DNA from: Lewinellaceae bacterium
GTDB taxonomy: Bacteria > Bacteroidota > Bacteroidia > Chitinophagales > Saprospiraceae
Reading direction: 5' to 3'
Length of the DNA stretch: 64,000 bases
NCBI GenBank assembly: GCA_016708875.1
Contig: JADJFA010000008.1
Coordinates: 62,001 to 126,000 of the forward strand
A program made the position numbers and the translations under genes. A model generated the notes under the pieces. That model ran no database searches. It saw only the letters and a list, made by a program, of their open reading frames with translations, and was not told the DNA's origin. The first letter of the stretch is position 1; each line of letters begins with the position of its first letter. Shown in pieces: positions 7,876 through 15,885 of the stretch.

Positions 7876-9513
7876 AGCCCGGCAAGCGGATAACTCCGGG
7901 TGTCACATTGCCTTTATGGTATTGCACGATTACTCCGCTTACATCCCATAAACGGATCTCAAGCGTTGCGCCAGGAATAGCTGTATCCGGCAACTTAATG
8001 AATAATGGGGCATAGGCCGGAGCCGGATTGGGGAACAGCACGGCTCCTATCTGCACCGGCAGGTCGAGGCTACCTGATACAAATGGAACAAAGGGTACGG
8101 TTACTTTAAAAATCAGTTGATCTGTTTCTGACTGTAAATGAGCGTCAATAAACTGGACATTGTTGGTATCCAGATCGAATTGTGTCCAGTCGGAGCAAGT
8201 GGTGCGGACATATAAATCCCCTTTGGCGTCGTAACGCAGATGGTACTCATATTTATTGAATATCTGGTTGAGGTTTGACACATCCATAGCGCTTTGCCAT
8301 TGACCGGCAGCGTCGAGCGTTTGTATGACTAAACCTAACCTTAAGGAGCTCGAAGTCAGCCAATACATTCCCCAATCCGGAATGAGATTGATGCCGCCGT
8401 GATAATAACCCATTACCGAGACGCTCCCATTGGGACCCGCCGCGACGGATCGCGACTCCACGATTCCCTGCTGGGTGCGAGGGTCGATCCTCACCCAAAG
8501 AAACTTGCCGGCGCTGTTCCATTTCATGATGAATGCCTGCTCGTCGTCAAATGCGGTGTAAACAGCTTCACCGGGCCCCGGGTCAAAATCTACGGTATCT
8601 TTAAAAGGGCCAACCATAAAAATGTTACCATCGGCGTCAATCGCAATCTTGGGATGGGAATCCGGAGCGAATGATTGCACCCATTCAAATCCACCTTGGG
8701 CATTGAGTTTCAGGATAAAACGACCGGGATCCTGGTAAAAAGTATCGGGTCCTGGATCCATATCGGCTTGAGTATTTACCACACTGCCGGCCATGATCCA
8801 GTTGCTTTCCCGGTCACTGTGAATGGCGGAAATGAAATTCACCTGACCAATCTGTTTGACCCATAAAAAGTTGCCGTCGTTATCAAGTTTTAGAAAAAAT
8901 TGAGATCCAAGGGTCACTGCGGTGATAGTATGCACCCCCGACCCAGGGTCGAAATCCACCGTCCCACTGAAATCGCCGGTTACCAACACATTGCCCTCCG
9001 GGTCTAAAGACGTAAGATTATCGCTACTGCTGGCACTGCCCGTGCTGAATTGTTTGGCCCAGATCAGGTTGCCGGCAGTGTCGAGTTTTTGCAGGAAATA
9101 CATGCGCGACAGCAGGGTACTCACCGTACTATCGGCAGGGCCCGGGTCAAAATCGACTGCGCCGGTAAAGAAACCTGCCACGAATAAATTGCCTGTGGAG
9201 TCCGATTCCAAGGCCTCCACCTTTACATTGCCGCGTAGGATCATTTTGGCCCACACAGGATGACCCGTAGAATCCAGCTTGTACAGAAACTGACCTTTTT
9301 CAGGGTTGAGCAGGTGTTGACCTAGTGTGGTGCCAACTTCATTGGGTCCTCCAATATATCCGGTTGTGTAAAAATTGGCCTCCGGGTCGAGCGTGCTCGC
9401 CAAGTTTCTGGGTATTCCTTCGAATAAAAGTGGTGATGCCAGAGAAGATTCTGGGCCGGTAAAGAAGAGAGTATGGCGAAGAAAACGAAGAAGGGTAGTA
9501 GTTGTGTGCGCAT
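7826..9513 (-). CDS. T9SS-sorted beta-propeller (SBBP-like) secreted protein, frameshifted and 3'-corrupted
   Basis: The gene starts at ATG 9513 with a signal peptide (FAILSSLPAQ). The frame breaks near 9417-9418, where one extra base (GG to GGG on the coding strand) joins FYSKG to IPRNLASTLDPE. The rest has repeating units of about 50-60 residues with a VDFDPGP signature and FLQKLDTAGNLIWAKQ-like strands, typical of SBBP beta-propeller proteins of Bacteroidota. The C-terminus begins a type A sorting domain (VLFPNPA, then LEIRLWDVSG) but ends in the C/G block after LPGLPPG, so the last strand is missing. The product would be exported through T9SS; its ligand is unknown. Confidence 0.7.
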
Positions 9514-9594
9514 TGGAGGGAAAATGGATATTGGAATTTGATCTTATCGGTAAAGGTAGGTAAAAGTCGGTTTTAGGATTTGGAACGCATTGCG

Positions 9595-11739
9595 TTATTC
9601 CAAAAACACCTCATCCACAAAAACCCATCCCATTTCCCCCTTCCCCGGATGCCAGGCAGGCAGTTTCGTAACTGGCTTAACCACTATTTTCAAAACACTG
9701 ACTCTGCGGGCTTCAAATGTACAATTGAACCCAACGCGATATCCCGGCGCGCCCACTTTCTCTGGCTGTTTTGGAGTCAGTTTTTTTAATAATACCAGAT
9801 TCTTCTGGCTGCTTCCGCCCCAGACCTGAATTTCAGCCGCGGGCATGATGTAACTGCCAATATCCACTAAGGTGCTGAAGGACACCGACGACAAGGTCAC
9901 AGGCTCCCTGAAAAGCAAAAAAGCCTCTAAATTGGTCTCCTTGTAGCCCAGCCATTTGTTGTTCCGGAAATCGGTGTCGCCAATTTTTTTATTGGCCAGG
10001 GTTTGCGCTCCTTCGCCTTTGTATTGAGGGTTAGGCGGGTGGATTAGGACAATAGAATCAGGAAGAATTCCCGTTTTATAAAAACTTCGAGTAGCCACTT
10101 CGCTGTTGATCCATCCTGACAAAAAGGCTTTTGCGTTGAGTTGGCAAGATTTTTCAATCGTTATACTGTCACCCGTACTGATGTGCGATGTAAGGCTGTC
10201 TGGTGCAGAGCCATCCAATGTGTAGCGTATCTCCGCCCCCGAAATGAAATTTTTTAGCTTGACTTTTGTGGTGTGGGTGAACACTTGTGCTTCGCCTTCT
10301 ATGATAGGAGCGTTTATCTTGGCGACAATTCCCGTGCCTTTGAAGCCGGATTCGATTCGGATACCGGGAAATTGTTGCTGTAAGGAGGTAATATCCTGTT
10401 CTAAGAGAGACGTATTCCAAATATACAATACCGATAAATTCGGCAAGCCATCTAACATTTTTAAATCACCCACTTTTACAGAAGTGCCTGATAATGAAAG
10501 GTTTTGCAAGGATTTCAGGCTTTTTAATACCCCCAATGTTGCTCCAGTAATTTGGGTAAAAGCAAGATTGAGTTTACGCAGATTTGGGAAAATTGCGATG
10601 AATTTTAAATCCTCATCCTTGAGCGGCATTTTGTTCAAATTCAGGCTCACTACTTGTTCTTTTACTGCTTCTAATTCCTTCAAATAGGCGCTTTTAAAGG
10701 AAGAATTTCCATAAAAATTGACCTCTAAAGCGGGCGAATTCATAGCAATCGGAGCCACCACCCGATAATCATTGTTCAATTTTTGAACAATCGCCTCATC
10801 GGCTGCGGCGAAAGGGTAGGGGGGCTCCTCCCGGGATTTCAGTCGATTGTTCGCAAGCAAAGCCAAGGTGTCGTTTTCGGGTAAATCTGTAATTTTTTGC
10901 CTAAAACTTGCCCCGTTTTTAATCCAATGATACAAAATGCTGATTTCATCAACAGTTAGCTGTGGTTTGCCTTTGGGAGGCATGTGCTCTTTTTCTTCTA
11001 AAGGCAAATGAATGCGTTGTAATAATAGCCCCAGATGTTTTGCTGTGCTATCCCAAAGCACGCCATTTTTCCCTCCTTTCAAAAGCAGCGCTTCCGTTTC
11101 CATCTTCAAATCACCCTTTGTCTTCGCAGAATTGTGGCAATTCATGCACTTTTCCTTCAAAATTGGGCGCACCACGTGCTCAAACACGAGGGCATCTTCG
11201 AGCAATACAACAGGGCCTTGTGTTTCGGGCGTGACGGGGGCAAGAAGATAGTTTTCGCCGTGTGTGAGTGTCGCGCCTTGGTGTCCGGCGATTAAAAGAA
11301 CAATTAAACCGATTCCCGCTATTGCAGGTATCGCAAATTTTATCCCTCGTAAAAATTCTCGAAAAGAATACCAACCCCAAGCAATTACAGAAACTGCAAT
11401 GCCGCTCCATTGATGCCAAAACAAGGTGTTTTCTTCGTAGCCGCCTTCTTTCGACAGAAATAGCCCCATCAAGGCACTTATTGCGGCACTAACAGCGGAC
11501 GAAAGCAGCAGGCCGTCGCCGATATTTTGAACGAGAGGAGGACTATTGGCTTGCATCGTCGTTTCCCAGATACAGGCCAATAGCAATAAAACAATGGGAA
11601 AGTGAAGCACTAATGGGTGCATTCGCCCGGTTACCTGTAAAAAAGCAGGCAGTTCCATTTTTGTCCCAAATAAGACCAAGAACAGAAGTAGGCAGTTGAG
11701 TGCCAGGCAAAGATTGGAAAATACAAGGTTCCAGCGCAT
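9595..11739 (-). CDS. Membrane c-type cytochrome with LRR and FN3-associated domains
   Basis: 714 residues in this order: four or five membrane helices (about 5-25, 43-60, 75-95, 112-130, 138-152) with a DUF2231-like HPLVLHFPIV segment; a planctomycete-type cytochrome domain with heme motif CMNCH (C198, C201, H202) and a distal MPPKGKPQL methionine; a short leucine-rich stretch (about 375-460); an FN3-associated/chitobiase C-terminal fold (IRYTLDGSAPDS); and a discoidin-like end closing with WHPGKGEMGWVFVDEV. It is the last gene of the minus-strand cluster. The heme part suggests electron transfer and the carbohydrate-type end suggests polymer binding. The end domain is repeated in the gene at 11749. 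Confidence 0.78.
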   Translation of the reverse strand: MRWNLVFSNLCLALNCLLLFLVLFGTKMELPAFLQVTGRMHPLVLHFPIVLLLLACIWETTMQANSPPLVQNIGDGLLLSSAVSAAISALMGLFLSKEGGYEENTLFWHQWSGIAVSVIAWGWYSFREFLRGIKFAIPAIAGIGLIVLLIAGHQGATLTHGENYLLAPVTPETQGPVVLLEDALVFEHVVRPILKEKCMNCHNSAKTKGDLKMETEALLLKGGKNGVLWDSTAKHLGLLLQRIHLPLEEKEHMPPKGKPQLTVDEISILYHWIKNGASFRQKITDLPENDTLALLANNRLKSREEPPYPFAAADEAIVQKLNNDYRVVAPIAMNSPALEVNFYGNSSFKSAYLKELEAVKEQVVSLNLNKMPLKDEDLKFIAIFPNLRKLNLAFTQITGATLGVLKSLKSLQNLSLSGTSVKVGDLKMLDGLPNLSVLYIWNTSLLEQDITSLQQQFPGIRIESGFKGTGIVAKINAPIIEGEAQVFTHTTKVKLKNFISGAEIRYTLDGSAPDSLTSHISTGDSITIEKSCQLNAKAFLSGWINSEVATRSFYKTGILPDSIVLIHPPNPQYKGEGAQTLANKKIGDTDFRNNKWLGYKETNLEAFLLFREPVTLSSVSFSTLVDIGSYIMPAAEIQVWGGSSQKNLVLLKKLTPKQPEKVGAPGYRVGFNCTFEARRVSVLKIVVKPVTKLPAWHPGKGEMGWVFVDEVFLE

Positions 11740-11748
11740 GTGCTACAG

Positions 11749-12549
11749 TTAGTACACGATTATTTCGTCCAGGAAAATCCAGGCTGGATTGCCTTTGCCG
11801 GGATGCCAGTCTGGAATACTTAGTAGTGGCGTTATTTTTAGCATGATTTCTTTTACTTTAATAGGCTTGGCAATATTCGCGATGATTGCTTGGCAGCTGG
11901 CTCTTTGGGCTTTTACAGTTGTATTTCTCATCTCTTGCGCACCCAAAAACGTCCAATTTTTTGTCCCTTTTTTTGCCCCATAAACCTCGATTTTACTGGG
12001 CAAAAAAATCCAAGCGTCTTGATTTTGAAGTAAATGGACCAGTACTTGTGTTACTTTTTGGGCCTTTTGTAGCGTCAAAAACAAGGTGGTTTCATTGGTT
12101 TGAAAACCCATCCAGTTATTGCTTTGGTAAGAATTAATCCCGCCTTTACCATCAATCAAGGTTTGTTTTCCATTGCCAGGATATTGTTCGTGGGGTGGGG
12201 GAGTGGTGACACTTTTAATCTGGAAACCTTGCTTGTAAAATCTTGCCCAAACGGTTTCAGAAGGCAAAAAACCCTCTCCGAAAACCCGGGCTGAAAGTAA
12301 ATCAGTATTTTTTTTGATAATGATTGGCGCAGTATAAATTGAATCCTTTTCGGTCGGGCCAAGGTTATTTATATTATAATGTATCCGTGTACCCGGTTGA
12401 GCAAATTCGATGGTTACGCGCGCTTCTTTTGTAAAAAAGACTGATTCATATCGCAGGTAGGGTGGGGCGAGTTGGAAGGTATCTTGAGCACCTAGGCCTG
12501 TCACAGTAAATGCAAACAACACAAACGAAATGCCACAGTTCCATTTCAT
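11749..12549 (-). CDS. Secreted FN3-associated / discoidin-like protein
   Basis: 266 residues with a signal peptide (FAFTVTGLGAQ). The first domain is FN3-associated (ARVTIEFAQPGTRIHYNINN), as in chitobiase C-terminal domains; the second matches the end of the neighbouring cytochrome, closing with IPDWHPGKGNPAWIFLDEI. It therefore looks like a stand-alone copy of the last two domains of the 9595 gene. Start ATG 12549 is chosen over a start at 12591 because it overlaps the upstream stop as ATGA (translational coupling) and leads directly into the signal peptide. Probably a polymer-binding accessory protein. Confidence 0.65.
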   Translation of the reverse strand: MKWNCGISFVLFAFTVTGLGAQDTFQLAPPYLRYESVFFTKEARVTIEFAQPGTRIHYNINNLGPTEKDSIYTAPIIIKKNTDLLSARVFGEGFLPSETVWARFYKQGFQIKSVTTPPPHEQYPGNGKQTLIDGKGGINSYQSNNWMGFQTNETTLFLTLQKAQKVTQVLVHLLQNQDAWIFLPSKIEVYGAKKGTKNWTFLGAQEMRNTTVKAQRASCQAIIANIAKPIKVKEIMLKITPLLSIPDWHPGKGNPAWIFLDEIIVY

Positions 12550-13571
12550 ACCGGCTCCAATTTGTATGGATATGTCCTTCCGGAATTCCACTGTGCAACA
12601 TACAGGTTCTCCTCATCGTCCACACAGACATCGTGTGGGTACTGAAAGGCCTTGATGGTCTGGTATATTTCGTCAAGATGGCCGTTTTTGTAAGCAGGTT
12701 CTGAACCAGCAAGATTGGAAACCACCTTGTTTTGTCTGTCCAAAATGGTTACAAAACCCGATTGTTCCCATTGCCGGCTATTGGACTGCAAAACAGCAGC
12801 ATACAAATATTCGCCTTTGATGACTGGTCTGCAAACCCAAGCACCTGGCAATGCTATGGTTTCCAAGTATTTACCTTCCAAATCATAACGCTTGAAAGCA
12901 TTTTGCTGACGTGAACAGACCACCAGACTTGGATTGGCCTTGTCCCTCAAATCCAAACAAAGGCCGTGTGCATTCAACATGTTTTTCGCCGCATCGCCCC
13001 GGCCACCAAAATGTCGAATATAGCGTCCCTGAGCATCGTATTGGATGACAAGGTCTTTGCCGTATCCATCCGCCACATAGATGTCTCCATTGGGCGCGAT
13101 GGCCGTTTCGGTCGGGATGTATTCTTCCGACTTGGTGTACAAACCTGTTTCTTTTGGATAATCCAGAGTCATCAAAACACGCCCGTCAATGCTCGTTTTA
13201 ATGACTTGATGGCGGGCATTATCACAAATAAATAGAAAATCGGTTCCGTTTTCATTGAACAGTGTAAGTCCGTGAGCGCCAGGGTATTCAGTTCCCCAGC
13301 TATCCAGCAGTTTCCCGTTTTTGTCGTAAATTAGGACGTTATTCCTGATATCGTTTGTAAGAAGCAATATTCGCCCTTTTTGATCCTGCACCATTTCATG
13401 GCAGTCATTCACTGGGTACCTGCTCACATCAGCCTGACTCCAGCGTATGTTAATCCGGTAGCGCTTGTTGTTATGCCCCAGGATGGTATCATTTTTAGCC
13501 AATATCTGTGGTACAACCAAAGCACCTGCCAGACTGAGTGCTGTATTGCGTAAGAATTCGCCTCTTTTCAT
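12546..13571 (-). CDS. NHL-repeat six-bladed beta-propeller protein with degenerate Tat-type leader
   Basis: 341 residues. The leader MKRGEFLRNTALSLAGA is very like the Tat leaders of this cluster type (RREFL), but the second arginine is glycine, so Tat export may be weak or Sec-dependent. The body has repeated NHL blades (GRILLLTNDIRNNVLIYDKNGK, NGDIYVADGYGKDLVIQYDAQGR, ENLYVAQWNSGR). NHL propellers bind ligands or act as lyases or hydrolases; no catalytic residues can be assigned. It overlaps the next gene by four bases (ATGA) and follows the DJ-1 gene after 10 bases. Confidence 0.7.
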   Translation of the reverse strand: MKRGEFLRNTALSLAGALVVPQILAKNDTILGHNNKRYRINIRWSQADVSRYPVNDCHEMVQDQKGRILLLTNDIRNNVLIYDKNGKLLDSWGTEYPGAHGLTLFNENGTDFLFICDNARHQVIKTSIDGRVLMTLDYPKETGLYTKSEEYIPTETAIAPNGDIYVADGYGKDLVIQYDAQGRYIRHFGGRGDAAKNMLNAHGLCLDLRDKANPSLVVCSRQQNAFKRYDLEGKYLETIALPGAWVCRPVIKGEYLYAAVLQSNSRQWEQSGFVTILDRQNKVVSNLAGSEPAYKNGHLDEIYQTIKAFQYPHDVCVDDEENLYVAQWNSGRTYPYKLEPV

Positions 13572-13581
13572 ATGCCAGAAG

Positions 13582-14394
13582 TTACTGCTTTATCTCAATA
13601 TCTTTGGGTGTTACAATCAAGCCTTCATCTGGATTCCATTTGTCGTATTCCATGTAACGAACCGTTGAATGCGCCTTTTCCCTCCCCATCAAACGTTCCA
13701 CGACCCTCAATGAGCCATCAATGCCCGCTGAAACGCCCGCAGTAGTGACAATCTTGCCATTGTCTACCCATCGCACATGATCGAGCACTTCTGTATTGGT
13801 TGCAGTTTTGCGCAATTCTTCAATAGCATTGTGAAAGGTAGTGGCCTTTTTGCCTTCTAATAAGCCTGCCTTTTCCAAAACAAAAGCACCAGTACAAACC
13901 GACAGAATTACTTCTGCGTGAGGCTCATTTGTTTTTACCCACTGGATGACTTTGGGGTTTCCAAGCGGAGCGCTCATATTTCCTCCAGGTATTATTATGA
14001 TATCTGACTGGGGGCAATCGTCCAAATCGTATTCCGGTTGAATTTTTATAAAACCCTGGCAAACTATAGGGTTCTTGTTGGCTGCAACCGTAAAAACTCT
14101 GAACCCGCCCGCAGAAGCAAAAACTTCGCTGGGGCCAGCAAAATCTAACACTTCTACGCCATCAAAAACAAAAATGGCTACGTTTTTAAGGGTGTCTTTT
14201 TGGGCCTTCTCTAGTAATGCAAGCGTCATTCCACAGTGCGGACACTTGCCGGCTGATTTGAAAAACAGTTTATCACACGCGCTGCCACAGGGTGGGCAAA
14301 CATATTGTTGAGCAGATCTTAGCGACTCCGATGAACACCCCGCAAAACTTAGGACAGCCCAAACAGCGCTAACGCAAAAAACATTCTTGTTCAT
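13582..14394 (-). CDS. DJ-1/PfpI family lipoprotein with zinc-ribbon-like heavy-metal-binding domain
   Basis: 270 residues. A lipobox ends at C20 (LSFAGC). Residues 32-56 form a small four-cysteine module (C33, C36, C51, C54 in a YVCPPC ... GKCPHCGM arrangement) like the heavy-metal-binding domain of copper efflux proteins. The main domain (70-240) is a class I glutamine-amidotransferase-like DJ-1/PfpI fold with nucleophile C167 in SVCTGAFVLEKAG and the following KATTFH, as in isonitrile hydratase and AraC-linked GATase domains. The outer-membrane or periplasmic location and the metal module are unusual for this enzyme class. Second-last position group within the cytochrome/DUF1501 cluster. 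Confidence 0.75.
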   Translation of the reverse strand: MNKNVFCVSAVWAVLSFAGCSSESLRSAQQYVCPPCGSACDKLFFKSAGKCPHCGMTLALLEKAQKDTLKNVAIFVFDGVEVLDFAGPSEVFASAGGFRVFTVAANKNPIVCQGFIKIQPEYDLDDCPQSDIIIIPGGNMSAPLGNPKVIQWVKTNEPHAEVILSVCTGAFVLEKAGLLEGKKATTFHNAIEELRKTATNTEVLDHVRWVDNGKIVTTAGVSAGIDGSLRVVERLMGREKAHSTVRYMEYDKWNPDEGLIVTPKDIEIKQ

Positions 14395-14438
14395 AAATCT
14401 TGTTTAAAATGGAGTTGAAGCAGGGTAGGATAGCAACA

Positions 14439-15882
14439 TCAGGCAATTAGCCCATTCACCACCTTTCCATGCACATCTGTTAAACGATATCGTCTGCCCA
14501 GGTGCTTGTACACCAACTTTTCATGGTCAAGGCCCATTAAATGCAGTGCAGTAGCGTGAAAATCATGCACATGAACCGGATTGGAGGCGATATTATAGCC
14601 AAATTCGTCCGTTTCGCCGTACACTCCGGGCTTGATCCCGCCTCCGGCCATCCAAATCGTGAAACAGCGCGGATGATGGTCGCGACCGTAGTTATCCGCC
14701 GTCAAAACGCCCTGGCAATAATTGGTTCGCCCGAATTCTCCTCCCCAGATCACCAGCGTTTCGTCCAGTAAACCCCGCTGTTTCAAATCAGTAATCAATG
14801 CTGCCGAGGCTTGGTCGGTGTCTTTGCATTGACCAACAATCTGGGAGGGCAGGTTGTCATGTGCATCCCAACCCTGGTGGTAAAGCTGAACAAAGCGGAC
14901 CCCGCTTTCGGAAAGTTTCCGCGCAAGCAGACAATTGGCGGCATAAGTTCCGGGGACCAGACATTCCGGCCCGTACAATTTGACGATACTTTCCGGCTCC
15001 TGGCTGACATCAGTGACTTCCGGAATAGCAGTTTGCATCCGGTAGGCCATTTCGTATTGCTGAATCTTGGCCTTGATTTCCGGATCGCCAAAAGTTTGGA
15101 AACTCTCTTCATTCAAACTGGCTACACGATCCAGCATCCGCCGTCGGTCTGCTTTATCTATGCCATCTGGATTGTTCAAGTATAGTACTGGGTTTTCGCC
15201 ATTGCTAAATTGTACACCCTGATGAACGGAGTCTAAAAAATCCGTTGGTCCACAATTTTGAATATACCCCTTGACTATTGCCTTTTCCTTTGGAGAGTAA
15301 GACACAAAAGGCAGGCAAATTTTTGTTTCCACTGCCCAAACCATAACTCAACCAGGCGCCCATGCTAGGCCGATTCCCCACTTGCGCACCGGTTTGGAAA
15401 AACGTTAGCGCGGGATCATGGTTAATGGCCTCGGTGTACATGGTTCTTATAAAACACAGATCGTCAACTACTTTTGAAGTATAGGGGAGCAACTCACTCA
15501 ACCACATTCCATGTTGTCCATGCTGCTGAAAAGCAAATTTTGAACCAGCCAAAGGGAAGGATTTCTGGTCAGATGTCATGCCTGTGAGGCGCTGGCCCTT
15601 ACGAATGGAAGCGGGGAGATCTTGCCCCTGCATTTCGCGCAATTTGGGCTTGAAGTCGAACAAGTCAAGCTGCGATGGGGCGCCATTTTGGAACAGGTAA
15701 ATAATACGTTTTGCCTTAGGTGCAAAATGTGGTAAACCTGCTATGAACGCCTCTTCCTCCTGTTCAAACAGATCGGGGATCAGCAAAGATCCCAATGCTA
15801 TACTGCCCAAGCCAATACCGAGCCGCGACAGGAATTTGCGGCGATTCAGATTCAAACCATGTTCCAGTACTTCTTTTTCCAT
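14439..15882 (-). CDS. DUF1501 family protein (sulfatase-like fold), one frameshift
   Basis: The DUF1501 family has an alkaline-phosphatase/sulfatase-like fold and is nearly always paired with PSD1 cytochromes, as here. The N-terminus carries a good Tat leader (NRRKFLSRLGIGLGS). Family landmarks are FQNGAPSQLDLFD, a TSDQKSFPLAGS strand and, after the break, QLYHQGWDAHDN, LVIWGGEFGRT and DHHPRCFTIWMAGGGIK. The frame breaks in the A6 run 15235-15240 (T6 on the coding strand): one base fewer joins NGF to LDSVHQGVQF, giving the expected length of about 480 residues. One extra base in a homopolymer is probably a sequencing error. It starts 3 bases after the PSD1 stop. Confidence 0.8.
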
Positions 15883-15885
15883 GAT

